NCBI RefSeq assembly: GCF_029867415.1
Contig: NW_026705461.1
Span: 124,001-188,000, forward strand
Direction of reading: 5' to 3'
Length of the DNA: 64,000 nucleotides
Origin: Vicia villosa
Lineage: Eukaryota; Streptophyta; Magnoliopsida; Fabales; Fabaceae
The notes beneath the pieces are model-generated. The model was not told the DNA's origin and searched no databases. It saw nothing but the letters and a program-made list of their open reading frames with translations. Made by a program: the position numbers and the translations under genes. Shown here in pieces: positions 8,677-19,591 of the stretch (its first letter is position 1; every line of letters begins with the position of its first letter).

Positions 8677-9984
8677 AGGCGTGTTTGTTTCATGGATTTA
8701 AATTTTATTCTCAGAAATGTGTGAGGTTGGAAATCAAATTCTCACGTTTGTTTCAAGTTTTATTAAATTATTCTTGGGTATTTTTTATTCCTGGAAATAT
8801 GATTTACATATGACTTTTATATTTTTTATTCCCATTCAAAAGGGTGGAAATCTTACATTCCCATGGGAATAAGAGATAGCCACCCATAGCTTCTCACTCT
8901 AAATTAATTTATCATTTTTATATTTTTTTAACAAACATTTTTTTTGACAAAAGCAACATCAATTCATTTCATTAAATAAATATTGTTCAATACACGGAGG
9001 AATCAAGTAGAGAACCGCGCGTCGAGACCAATAATTGGCTTGATGCTTAACAAACTTAACCTCAAAGTCGTCTCGAGAATTTAGCAAATTTTGGATACTA
9101 TTTATAATCATATTGTATTCAGAGTTACCCGGAGAAGTAGCATGAGTTGCTTGGACCACTAGTTGGGAGTCGCTTTCAAAAATGATGTTCTGCAGATTTA
9201 AGTTGATTGCTCCTTGGATTGCTTCCTTCAAAGCAATTGCCTCCACTTCAACAATAGAAAATCTACCATTATTCCACGATGTACCCGCCACAATGAATCT
9301 TCCACCGCCATCTCTAACACACCATCCTCCATTAGTCGTGCCTAGATGCTCATTGAACCCCGCATCCACATTGCACTTCAACTAACCCGGTTGAGGTGGT
9401 CGCCATGTAGTCTGGTAGTGAATTCTATTGGTTTCGTTACCCATTGACCCTTGGGCCAAGAACCACTCTTGCCACATATGATAACCTTGCGCGCCTAATT
9501 GGTTAGCATCTTTTTTATCTTCATTCCAAATCCAATTATTCCAGTTATTCCACAACACCCAAACCATGACCGCCACCTTCCCTGCATCTGTGGCATTCTC
9601 CTTACAACAGATGTCTTGGATCACATCTCTCGCATTGTCAAATGTAGCCATCTGTGGTCTAATGATATGATCAATACCTGCAACCAACCAACAATTGTTA
9701 GTTAACGCACAATCAAATAAAATTTGCCACTCACCATTCACTTCCGCATTACACAGATGACAACTAGCGGGGCAAGGAACATAGTGGTGTATAAGGTTTT
9801 TCCTAGTAGGGGGGCAACCCCGACAAACTCGCCATATCAAATGCTTAAATTAAATATATTTTATAATATTTCAAGAAATTTCAATTACTTACCAAACACA
9901 TAGATAGGAATACGATCCCTGTATTAATGTTCTAAAGAACGATATTCCTATAATAATAAATTAATCCTTTAAACAAACACACTC
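8677..9984. mobile_element. PIF/Harbinger-like non-autonomous element with captured LINE fragment
   Basis: The ends are imperfect inverted repeats: AGGCGTGTTTGTTT on the left and, reversed, GAGTGTGTTTGTTT on the right. TTA lies on both sides (8674-8676 and 9985-9987), the target preferred by PIF/Harbinger and Tourist MITEs. The arms 8677-8935 and 9842-9984 match, in reverse orientation, the roughly 400-bp element at 37402-37802. The extra 0.9 kb in the middle is a LINE 3' end. It encodes no transposase and needs one in trans. Confidence 0.72.
8959..9840 (-). pseudogene. LINE reverse-transcriptase C-terminus: zinc-binding and RNase H-like domains
   Basis: Read from 9840 downward, the first part (to 9385) has the zf-RVT pattern found after LINE reverse transcriptases (WRVCRGCPPTRKNL, then CHLC...CALTNNCW). 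An in-frame TAG at 9384-9382 follows, and the same frame continues as an RNase H-like domain (KCNVDAGFN, GGWCVRD, ESDSQLVVQ) to the stop at 8959. Related proteins have Trp at the position of this stop, so one base change probably inactivated the frame. There is no upstream reverse transcriptase, so the copy is 5'-truncated as LINE insertions usually are. A run of T at about 8938-8945 fits the poly(A) tail of a minus-strand insertion. Confidence 0.75.
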
Positions 9985-9987
9985 TTA

Positions 9988-10265
9988 TAGAAAATTTATA
10001 TGTAAAGGATTATATATTTTATTGAATATTTTGAATTTAATTTTGTAAGATATAATTGTAGATACAATTAAAAATTATATTTTAGAAAGAGTTTGAATTA
10101 TTTGTATGTCTATTTGAATGTTATAAGTAAACTTAAAAACATTGTTTGCTCATTTTAGTTTAAGCATTACAATAAGAATATTTTTGTACTATAGATTTAT
10201 AACGACTAAATATGAATTATCATTCTTTAAATAAAAATATTTTATTTATAATTTTAGTGGAATAT
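9988..10265. other. AT-rich spacer, nothing recognised
   Basis: About 280 bases of AT-rich DNA between the Harbinger-like element and the start of the tandem duplication at 10266. No supportable feature. Confidence 0.5.
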
Positions 10266-10665
10266 AAAAATTTGATTTTTTTATTAGATTTTATGAATGT
10301 AACGTTGAATTATAGTGAAATAAATATTAGAAGTTTTAGATAGTTATATTTTGAAGAGTGACACATCATATTTTAATTGATGTGGCAAATTATCAGTGGA
10401 TGATTTGTCAATTAAATAAAATAAAGGTGAATTTTTGTTTGTCTCTTTAAAGTTGGGGTAATTTATCTGATTAGGGATGTCAACTTGCATCCGTTAACAT
10501 AATTTTTCGTGGGAATTCTCCGTTTGGATCTCAAAGACGAAAAAAAATTTCCGCAGAAATGGCAATAGGGAACAAAGTCTCCCTGAAAGCACTTCGAAAA
10601 TGGGGGTGGCGTAAATATCCTCCGTCCGTGACTCTCCGCCATACCTAAAATAGCATAATATCCTT

Positions 10666-10990
<325 letters not shown>

Positions 10991-11462
10991 TTTTAAGACT
11001 TTATAAATGAGATGGGATATACACTAAATATTTTAATGTTTTTGGTTAATATGTTATTTTAAAAATTTGATTTTTTTATTAGATTTTATGAATGTAACGT
11101 TGAATTATAGTGAAATAAATATTAGAAGTTTTAGATAGTTATATTTTGAAGAGTGACACATCATATTTTAATTGATGTGGCAAATTATCAGTGGATGATT
11201 TGTCAATTAAATAAAATAAAGGTGAATTTTTGTTTGTCTCTTTAAAGTTGGGGTAATTTATCTGATTAGGGATGTCAACTTGCATTCGTTAACATAATTT
11301 TTCGTGGGAATTCTCCGTTTGGATCTCAAAGACGAAAAAAAATTTCCGCAGAAATGGCAATAGGGAACAAAGTCTCCCTGAAAGCACTTCGAAAATGGGG
11401 GTGGCGTAAATATCCTCCGTCCGTGACTCTCCGCCATACCTAAAATAGCATAATATCCTTAA

Positions 11463-11922
<460 letters not shown>

Positions 11923-12000
11923 TTTTAAGACTTTATAAATGAGATGGGATATACACTAAATATTTTAATGTTTTTGGTTAATATGTTATTTTAAAAATTT

Positions 12001-12375
12001 ATTTTATGTGGAAAAAATTCATTAGGATAGGTTACTTTGAGGGTAAATTACCTCAATTTTATCAGGGATAGCCTTGGCCTACAAAAATACAGCTCAACTT
12101 TAGTGTTTTATAACAGAAACTAATAGATAGATTTGTTGGTATTCGCTTTTCTCAATTCTATAAGAGATAAGAGATAGTGAAGCTGATATTTAATACAAAT
12201 AGCTAACGAGAAAAATTTGCTAAAATACATTTGAAGAATAAGTGCACAGTTGGAACCAGTCACGTTTGGTGGCCGTTCTTGCAAACTTCATGGATATGCG
12301 CTACAATGACTTGCTAGTAATGGAGATTTCTAAAACTATTACTTTGCATAGAAATCATACAACTAACAAAAACTT
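12001..12375. other. 3' flank of the Hsp70-like gene
   Basis: This stretch lies downstream of the minus-strand Hsp70-like stop. It is AT-rich and probably holds that gene's 3' untranslated region. No distinct terminator or second gene was recognised. Confidence 0.4.
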
Positions 12376-13972
12376 CTAACATGTACTTCGAAACTCCACC
12401 CTCACATTCTCATTTGTTATTTTGATATCTTTGGAAATAGTTTGTACCTCAGTGGAAACATTTAACATACCATCAGAATCCGTAGCAAAGCAACAATTGA
12501 TAGGAAGGGCTAGAGCAGTATCAGGAAGTGAGACATCAAACGAACCAGGAACATTAAGAGTAATTCCAACACCACCTTGAAAATCAATCATGATCTTAGA
12601 ACTGTTATCCTCAATTGTAAGCTTAACTCTTTTATGATTCACTATATTTCTTGGTATTGGCTCTGGTTCCAGTTCTGCAAGAGACAACCTTGTAAGATAT
12701 TGATGCACTTCCTTTGGAACATTCTTAAGACTTCCACTCAACAATGCAGCATGTATAGTTGCACCACAAGCAACAACCTCATCAGGACCGATTATATCGA
12801 AGATATTCTTCCCTTTTTTGAAAAAGTTCTGCAGTAGCTGCCGAACTTTGGGAATCCTTGAAGAGCCACCCACTAGAACAACTTCATCAACACTGCTATT
12901 GTTTATCTTCGCATCAAAAAGACAGACCTTAATTATATTCATAAAAGTATCAAAGAGGTTTATGTTGAGTTGCTCAAACTTAGCCGACGTTATTGATGAA
13001 AAGAAATAAAGTCCATCATATATATCTTCTACTAAAAAAGTGGAACTATAAAATGAAAGTGCATTTTTCGCCCTCTCACACGCAGTTCTCAACCTCCTAA
13101 GCGCCCTTGAGTTTCTACTAATGTCGCTTTTGTGCTCTCTCTTGAACTCCTTCACAAAATGGTTCATCATTCTTTCATTAAAGTCTTCACCTCCAAATTG
13201 AGTGTTTCTCGCCGCCTTTATTTCAAACTTGCCATCCTTGAATGTGATGAGAGACACATCAAAAGTTCCGCCACCAAGATCAACTACGAGAATATTTCTA
13301 TTTTCAACACAAGTTGCTCTCTTATGAAGACCATATGAAATGGCAGCAGCAGTTGGTTCATTAATTAATCCCTTTACATTGAGGCCAGCATTGACAGCAG
13401 CATCATTGATGGCTTTTTGCTGAGAATCGTTGAAATATGCAGGCACTGTAATCACTGCATTTTTTACCGGTGACTTCAAAAACGCCTTCACAGTATCCAT
13501 CATCTTTTTGAATATCAAAGCTAATATTTCTTCAGGCGAAAGGTGTTTTTCCTTATCTTTGTAACTAAAACGAATCATGGGCTTGTCATCTTTACTAGAA
13601 ATGACCCTAAACGGCCACGACAGTAGATTGTTCTGAATTATAGGATCACTGTATTTTCTTCCAAGAAACTTCTTTACATCTGCAAAATTCAAAATGTTGA
13701 TGTATAATTTGTACATTTGTAACTTGTAAGTAAATAATAGCCGAAAAATGATAATAGTATAAATTACCAAATACAGTGTTGGATGGATTAGAGGCTGCTT
13801 GATTTTTGGCAGAATTACCAATCAACCACCTTCTATCATCAGTGAAAGCAACAAAAGAAGCTTCATTGTAGATTATCTCCGCTCTGTTGTTTTGCTCCTG
13901 CCACACAGCAATACGCGAGTTGGTTGTACCAAGGTCAATTCCAATTGCATGTCCTTCATATTTTCTGGCCAT
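12376..13972 (-). CDS. Hsp70-like protein, two exons, short form lacking the lid
   Basis: Exon 1 is 13972-13768, the intron 13767-13680 (88 bp, GT/AG), exon 2 13679-12376; joined they give 502 residues. The ATPase domain is complete in outline: phosphate-1 loop [10 protein letters not shown] (10-19), Lys71 after the splice junction, EPTAAA (176-181), [11 protein letters not shown] (202-212) and the adenosine motif [16 protein letters not shown] (332-347). After about residue 385 the usual DLLLLD-type linker is not recognisable. Only a diverged substrate-binding beta domain follows (about 400-500, with DSDGMLNVS), and the helical lid and EEVD tail are absent. Full-length Hsp70 is about 650 residues. 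ATP binding is plausible, classical refolding is not. Cytosolic by lack of targeting signal. It could be a diverged functional paralogue or an early pseudogene; the frame and splice sites are intact. Confidence 0.8.
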
Positions 13973-14060
13973 TCTCTTTTTTAAGTATACGATTTGATTA
14001 TTAGACTTTGGAAGAGAAAGAAAATATGGTACTATACTAGTATTGAGAATTTAGGGTTGG

Positions 14061-14070
14061 CTTTTATAAA
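14061..14070 (-). promoter_or_regulatory. TATA box of the Hsp70-like gene
   Basis: On the minus strand TTTATAAAAG lies about 90 bases upstream of the ATG, leaving a normal 5' leader of about 60 bases. No clear heat-shock element (alternating GAA/TTC blocks) is visible just upstream, so heat induction is not supported by the sequence. A direct repeat gtgtgttgcagttaa occurs at about 14104 and 14172. Confidence 0.5.
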
Positions 14071-14452
14071 TGTCGAATACGAAAGTTATTTGAATGTGAC
14101 AATGTGTGTTGCAGTTAACAGAGAGACCCACGCCACCATGTTTGCTCTTACTGCAAGGGAGTGGGCACGATGTGTGTTGCAGTTAATTGGTGGTGATATA
14201 AAGTTCTTTGCCTTTTTTATAAAAATAAAAATAAAAATAGAACATCATCTTCAACAGTTCAACCTTAAACTAGATCAACCCATCTATGATAACCCCTAAA
14301 CTCAGATACAAATTTGAAATATTTCTGAATATTTTTACATCAAAATCAACAATAAATTTTAAAAAAACAAAACGTTATTTTTATGGAAATTTCTTCACCC
14401 ACCTCCTAACCTTCTTGTCCACCCCTGGTGAATTTACCACAATACCCCTTGT

Positions 14453-14660
14453 TTCGGAAGTTCATTTTCGAAACTGTACTTTTTTTTCTTAAAAAAGGTG
14501 TTTTCGGAAATGTATCTCCGAAAACGTGTTTTTTTTAATATAAAATATTGATTTCGGAGATGCATCTCCGAAATAAAGTTACTTTTTCAGAAAATGTGGT
14601 GTTTCGGAAGTTCATCTCCGAACGCACCCCCTTGGGGGAATTCGGAAATGAACTTCCGAA
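14453..14660. repeat. Palindrome cluster, left end of MULE (5 copies)
   Basis: Copies at 14453-14472, 14503-14522, 14553-14572, 14603-14622 and 14641-14660. Each is 20 bp with TTCGGA/TCCGAA-like arms and a variable centre. The first four starts are exactly 50 bp apart (14453, 14503, 14553, 14603). The regular spacing suggests binding sites for a dimeric protein, perhaps the transposase (inference). Confidence 0.85.
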
Positions 14661-14752
14661 AATATGTCTGGACAGAAGAAAATGAAAAACAACAGCAATT
14701 CGCTTTATTTAATCGGGTGAAGATTACAACGATAATTTACATATAATTAAAG

Positions 14753-15166
14753 TTACATGTTGCTGATCACAGGTAGGTGGGGATGAGTCAACATTTTGAT
14801 AACGTCGTCCGCCGATCTTTGAAGTTTCGCGTCCAACTCGATCGGGCCTTTCGAAGAAAATCGGTCGAACGTTGTCCACAAAACCGCCAAATCTTCGTCG
14901 TTCTTGATCTCAAAAGGTGTGAACTTAATGCCTACCCCAACCTTTCGATTCTCGGGATAGTGCAAAAGCGTGTTGAGCGACGGTATCAACTCCGCCAACG
15001 GCGTGTCGCGCGAGAAGCGAAATTGGAACGGCATCGGGTAGCCAGTTTCAAAGTAGACGAATGCTAGGTGGGGGTAGGTTTGTGTCATTTGTGTTTTGTG
15101 GTGTGAAGAGGATGAAGAAGAGTGTGTAGTATTTATAGACTTATTGGAGCATTGATGGCCCAACAA
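14753..15166 (-). CDS. MULE companion ORF, unknown function
   Basis: 137 residues. After a Ser/His-rich N-terminus, the core from about residue 27 (MTQTYPHLAFVYFETGYPMP) looks folded: mixed beta/alpha character, with FRFSRDTPLAELIPSLNTLL and the pattern FTPFEIKNDEDLAVLWTTFDRF. The last pattern recalls PB1-like domains that occur near the N-terminus of some plant MULE proteins (weak inference). Met 27 at 15088 is an alternative start. It lies downstream of the transposase gene on the same strand, inside the same inverted-repeat ends, with palindromes just upstream (15191-15252). I have seen nothing that assigns it a role; a transposition cofactor is the simplest guess. Confidence 0.55.
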   Translation of the reverse strand: MLGHQCSNKSINTTHSSSSSSHHKTQMTQTYPHLAFVYFETGYPMPFQFRFSRDTPLAELIPSLNTLLHYPENRKVGVGIKFTPFEIKNDEDLAVLWTTFDRFSSKGPIELDAKLQRSADDVIKMLTHPHLPVISNM

Positions 15167-15190
15167 ACCTTATCCTGCCTCAGGGGACAT

Positions 15191-15252
15191 TTCGGAAATG
15201 AACTTCCGAAAATAGGCTCCAGACATGTATATTTCGGAAGTTCATTTCCGAA
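15191..15252. repeat. Palindrome pair between the two MULE ORFs
   Basis: Two 20-bp copies, 15191-15210 (TTCGGAAATGAACTTCCGAA) and 15233-15252 (the reverse complement of the first). They sit just upstream of the companion ORF, where a promoter would be expected. Confidence 0.85.
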
Positions 15253-15367
15253 TTATGCAGAAACAGAGGCAAATTTCAAATTTTGTGCATTGCATTCAGT
15301 TTTGTGTTACCAATACCAAAAGCATTCAAAATAGGCATAAATTACACAAAGATGACATAAAACATAC

Positions 15368-16921
15368 TTATATTATATATGTATTGAATCGGTCCGATTT
15401 TACATGGTGTTCCATAACCGTCTTGCTCCGACCGAACGATGTTTGAATTTCATTGTGTTGATTTTCAAGCATTTGGTTCACGGTGTCCCATCCCCGACAC
15501 AAATCTCCCTTGCTATCACCCAACCACCTCTTGAAGACCGCATGTGCGGATTCAACACGGTTAGTCGTGGTGCAACCAAGATGTCTAACTCGATTTGTCC
15601 AAGCGCACACGACTTTTTCTCTAACTTTGTCAAGAATGGTGGATTCGACGTAATGACAAAATGTCCTAATGGAACCACACAAAGACCTAAAGTGTACCAA
15701 TTTCTCGGTATACACCTCTTCGGAGTGTGCATCCAAAATTTTCTTCCATGCCGACATTATCCTTTCAACCACAACACCGGCTTTGACAACTTTACCGTTT
15801 TCATCCGGCCTATCTTTTGTCCCAACCGCGGGTTTCAACTTGCTTCTCACGTTGCAAGTTATGTGATACCGGCAAAGTAACGCGGTCGATGTCGGGAAGA
15901 CGGTATCGACCGCATTCATCAAAGCATTGTCTCGATCGGTGACAATGACGTTTGGCATAACCTCTTGATCAACTAACAAAGACTTGCAAATTCCCAAGGC
16001 CCACGTAAAGTTTTCTTCTTTTTCACACTCCAAAAAAGCAAACCCCACCGAATAAGTCTTGTCCGTCGAGGTCACACCGACGATCTCTAGAAGAGGAAGC
16101 CTATAATTGTTTGTCTTGTACGTCGAATCCATGACTAGAACGGTTGGAAATGTGTTGAACAATTTGATACTTTCGGGATGAGTCCAAAAAATATCACGCA
16201 CGGTAACTTTGTCCTCGGAGGTTCGGAAGCTTGAAACATAATTGTTATCGCGTAGAAGTTTCAAAAGTTGTTGCATTTCCGACCGAGGGCCCATATTCAA
16301 AACCTTGAGATTGTGCCGTTCATTGTAAACTTGCTTGATATTTGAAACGCTATCCGGTTTCTTACGCTTCAAATCGGCAAGTATGTTGCGAGGCGCCACT
16401 TTGACTATCGTTAGGTCCGATATCACATTTCTCTCTTCGCGGGACAAACGACACGCCATTGGATGCCCGTGTAACTTGACATCCAAGGCATGATTATGCA
16501 TTCCACAAATTACGGTTAACCGCCACAAATCATCAACCCTCCGAGTGGCACGCAACTTAGACGGACACCCGCACTTTCTCGATCCCGTGTCCACGTGTTT
16601 TAGCACCCGGTTTGATTGTACATATCTACCACCCCGTTCGCAATTCAAAACAACGAAAGCTTTCCGCCTACTATTTCCGTTGTCCGACCTTAAAATAACA
16701 ATTCTAAATCCATGTTTGTTAGCTTCCTTCCGAACCCAATAAATCAATTGTTCTCGACTACCGAAACTCCGATCATTTGTAAAATGTTGCCGAACATCGA
16801 CCGCATTGATCATGGGAGTAGCGTCAATAACCGGATCGTTATTAACGTTGACAATTTCCGGATTTAATACTCCATCGTCTTGCACAATGTTGTCCGAATG
16901 CACCATACCTAACAAATGCAA
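15368..16921 (-). CDS. MULE transposase with FAR1-type DNA-binding domain
   Basis: 517 residues. Residues about 45-150 are a FAR1/WRKY-GCM1-like zinc domain (VQSNRV, RKCGCPSKLRATRR, WRLTVICGMHNH) that binds DNA. Residues about 255-355 are the MULE transposase core: VLVMDSTYKTN gives the first catalytic Asp (D265), NVIVTDRDNALM the second (D329), then LLCRYHI. The third acidic residue must lie farther on and I cannot assign it safely. The frame stops at VKSDRFNTYII, where relatives normally continue into a SWIM zinc finger, so the C-terminus looks truncated by a deletion. Codon use is uniform and there are no internal stops. It cuts and joins the element ends in the nucleus; activity is uncertain without the C-terminal part. 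Confidence 0.85.
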   Translation of the reverse strand: MHLLGMVHSDNIVQDDGVLNPEIVNVNNDPVIDATPMINAVDVRQHFTNDRSFGSREQLIYWVRKEANKHGFRIVILRSDNGNSRRKAFVVLNCERGGRYVQSNRVLKHVDTGSRKCGCPSKLRATRRVDDLWRLTVICGMHNHALDVKLHGHPMACRLSREERNVISDLTIVKVAPRNILADLKRKKPDSVSNIKQVYNERHNLKVLNMGPRSEMQQLLKLLRDNNYVSSFRTSEDKVTVRDIFWTHPESIKLFNTFPTVLVMDSTYKTNNYRLPLLEIVGVTSTDKTYSVGFAFLECEKEENFTWALGICKSLLVDQEVMPNVIVTDRDNALMNAVDTVFPTSTALLCRYHITCNVRSKLKPAVGTKDRPDENGKVVKAGVVVERIMSAWKKILDAHSEEVYTEKLVHFRSLCGSIRTFCHYVESTILDKVREKVVCAWTNRVRHLGCTTTNRVESAHAVFKRWLGDSKGDLCRGWDTVNQMLENQHNEIQTSFGRSKTVMEHHVKSDRFNTYII

Positions 16922-16972
16922 AAATTAGCAAAATTGGCCAAAACTGTTTTTTTTTTAACTGCCAAGGCATAT

Positions 16973-17030
16973 TTCGGAAGTTCATTTCCGAAATTTATTA
17001 GGTGATATATTTCGGAAATGAACTTCCGAA
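16973..17030. repeat. Palindrome pair upstream of the transposase
   Basis: Two copies in opposite orientation at 16973-16992 and 17011-17030, within 110 bases upstream of the transposase ATG. This placement could allow autoregulation by transposase binding (inference). Confidence 0.85.
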
Positions 17031-17269
17031 CCATATCAGTTTTCAGCATAAATTTGTTGAATCAATGTAGTGAAATAGGGGATGAAATGAGAGATGTTTA
17101 CCTGAAATTGTAGCTTTCTATGCTCCCTTTAACGTGATCAACGGTTTGAAACTTGATTTTAGGGCGAAAAATTGATGGAGATTGATTGGATTTTAGAGAG
17201 GGTTTTGAGAAGTTTTGGAGAAAAATGATGAAATAGTGAAGGAGGGAAATTTGTATATGCAGAAATATT

Positions 17270-17424
17270 TTCGGAAATGAACTTCCGAAAATATTCACGG
17301 TTTTGAATTTTTTATGACTTCGGAGATGCATCTCCGAAAATACCAAAAAAGTGGTGTTTTCGGAGATGCATTTCCGAAGTCAAAAAAAATCAAAAAAAAA
17401 AAACTTCGGAAGTTCATTTCCGAA
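17270..17424. repeat. Palindrome cluster, right end of MULE (4 copies)
   Basis: Copies at 17270-17289, 17319-17338 (the perfect palindrome TTCGGAGATGCATCTCCGAA), 17359-17378 and 17405-17424. The spacing is 40-49 bp, similar to the left cluster. Confidence 0.85.
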
Positions 17425-17497
17425 GCAGGGACAGTTTTGGGTTTTCGCTGGGGGTGACCCCCCATAGGGAGGTGGGTAAAGAAATTTTCATTTTTAT

Positions 17498-18540
17498 TTA
17501 GACTCCAAATTTTGTCTTAAGTTAAAATAAATTAAATCACAATGTACAAATATGTTTTTTTTTTTTTTGAGAATATGTATCAATACCATACAAGTAACAT
17601 GATAATGGCGCTATTTGTCAATCATCCAATTTGATTTTTTTTTTTTTATAGTTTCAATATTTTTTTGGGTGAGTGAAAGGATTAACAATGAGCATCAATA
17701 CTTTAGAGAAATTTTACATTCACTTCTTTCGTTGTATGATATTAAAATGGGACCGGCAAGGCAATCAAAATTTGTAAATTGTAAGTATAGATGGAATTAT
17801 CTATATATTTTTCCTATCACTAAAAAAATGTGTTGTTATCTATATACTTATTGGAGTAATGCAATTTTTTGTTGGAGAGTATGGGGAGCGTCAGAAGTGT
17901 TAATGGTCAAAAGTTCATGATTTCATTAGACTTTGACATCACATATCCACCAAAAATTTTAAGATAATTAGTGTATGGGTCCTCTTACTTATAAAGTGTT
18001 CATTTTTCACTTTTTTCAAGCAATTTGGAACTAACAACTCACACTTGTTATTCAATAATCCCCTCTCAAGTGTGACTCCATCCACTATGTTCATCTCAAG
18101 CGGAAACTCTTTCATCTACGTATACTTGTACCACCATTTGGAAACTAAAATGCGACAAGCCGCCTGACTACCACCTTGTCAGGAAGACTTTCGATACAAC
18201 GAGTTGTCCCTAAATTGAACTAAGCCTCTGAAACCACTGTCGGGTCAGAAGCATTCACATTGGACCAAGAGCAATAGACATGTGAGAGAGACACCACATA
18301 TTCACCAAAAACCTTAAGGTATTAGGTAGATGAGTTCTATCACTTATAAAGTGCTCAATATTGCTTGAATAATTGTTGTCACATGCAATACATATATGTT
18401 TGATTGCGGCAAGTGATAAAGAAAGAGTGTCGTACTCACAGAGAAAGATGTAATTACTTAGATGGATTTTGCATTTGATTATATTTGAGTTTTTAAGCAT
18501 GAGCAGAGAGAGAGAAATAATATGTGGTGTGTTGTGTCCA
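17498..18540. repeat. Noncoding repeat-derived stretch with a direct repeat pair
   Basis: Two related 65-bp blocks at about 17939-18003 and 18294-18358 share cacatat-caccaaaaa and cacttataaagtg. The 290 bp between them is C-rich noncoding sequence. The arrangement resembles a decayed short LTR or TRIM-like repeat, but I find no TG...CA ends. No gene is visible. Confidence 0.45.
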
Positions 18541-19288
18541 GTTTTCGCCTAAATCAGTGCTAAATAGTGTAAATAGAAGAGTGGAAATATATGAAGAGCG
18601 AATGAGTTGAGCCATTATCTATTAATATTTTAGAAGTGAATATGTGTGATGATGTGCAATGTCGTGACATGTGAGGTCAAAGTGATCATGTGGTGTATCT
18701 CTACAACATCAAAGCATGCATATAAAGGGCAAGGGATCTCTAAGCCTCACTTATAACTTTAACATACGTTTGTTTGTATTCTAAGATCCTCAATAGTTGT
18801 AGCTCTTTATCTCTAAGCAAGCTAAGAAATTGAATATCCTATCCAACTTTATCTTTCAACCATTTTTATTAAGAAAATCACTTGTTGTTGGATCTCTCAT
18901 AACAACAAATTGTTAACTACTCCTAAGTTGATCAGGCAAAGAATTAGACTTATAACAGGTTAACATATAATAAAACAAGTCGTTTAACCACACATCATAT
19001 CACACAAAAAAACAACTTAATATTAACTTCACATTGCTCAACTACAATAGGTTTAGCTCATAATGAGCTGAGTACAATTTACAAGTATATTTCTAAGAAG
19101 GAACATCCTTAAACACTTAATGAAAAAAAAGATGTAAACTTAAGAGAGACTTGAGAACTTCTTGAGACGGATAATCTTCAAGAGATAACTCCAGTCGTGG
19201 CGGGGCTCAGCAACTGGTACAAGATTGAGTGAGAAAAATAAAAAAGACGGATAATTAAATTAATTGTATGTGTCGTGCCTCATGTAAC
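18541..19288. other. Noncoding stretch, nothing firm
   Basis: AT-rich sequence downstream of the sigma-factor-like exons. I looked on the minus strand for the following sigma exons (regions 3-4) and did not find them. Confidence 0.4.
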
Positions 19289-19591
19289 TTTCAATGATTT
19301 TGTTAACTCTGTAGCATTTTTAACTTTCCTTTTAGACATATTAAGGCAATTTGCAACTTTCTGCAAAATAAGGAAACAGTTAAAGTAAGCTTACTTTAAA
19401 ACTTTTGAAAAAAATGATAAAGATTGCAGTTGCTTTTTTTGTTGTACATTTAGCTGACTTACACCAATAGTTGGAATGACTCCTCTCTCTTCGAGTCTAT
19501 TCTGGGCATTGCGGATCAAAGATAGCCTCTCATGCAAATGAGTTGGCAATCTTAGTGTTCTTGAGTTCTCAACTAGAGCTCTTGATACACC
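19289..19591 (-). pseudogene. Plastid sigma-factor-like gene fragment, two exons
   Basis: Exon A (19591-19463, 43 codons) reads SRALVENSRTLRLPTHLHER followed by LSLIRNAQNRLEERGVIP. After a 102-bp GT/AG intron, exon B (19360-19289, 24 codons) reads KVANCLNMSKRKVKNATE. This matches region 2.4-3.1 of nucleus-encoded sigma-70-type factors for the plastid RNA polymerase, where promoter -10 recognition leads into region 3. Splice borders (ACAG / GTAAGT and TGCAG / GT) and frame are kept. I find no preceding or following exons, so this is a captured or orphaned fragment, not a complete gene. Which SIG paralogue it came from cannot be decided here. Confidence 0.72.

Larger units (their letters stand above)
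14385..17489 (-). mobile_element. MULE (Mutator-like DNA transposon), nearly intact
   Basis: This 3105-bp element is flanked by the 8-bp direct repeat ATTTTTAT (14377-14384 and 17490-17497). Its ends are inverted: GGAAATTTCTTCACCCACC on the left against GAAAATTTCTTTACCCACC reversed from the right, followed by looser similarity. MULE target duplications are usually 8-11 bp, mostly 9. Inside are a FAR1/MULE-type transposase on the minus strand, a second minus-strand ORF and 13 copies of a 20-bp palindrome grouped at the ends and in promoter-like gaps. Confidence 0.85.

Noticed and set aside
13994..14492. Plus-strand ORFs upstream of the Hsp70-like gene
   Set aside because: They cover that gene's promoter and the MULE border and show no domain or codon pattern.
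14453..17424. CRISPR-like array from regularly spaced 20-bp palindromes
   Set aside because: Copies sit in both orientations in four separate clusters around transposon genes, spacers are not unique inserts of equal size, and no cas genes exist; the genome is a plant's.
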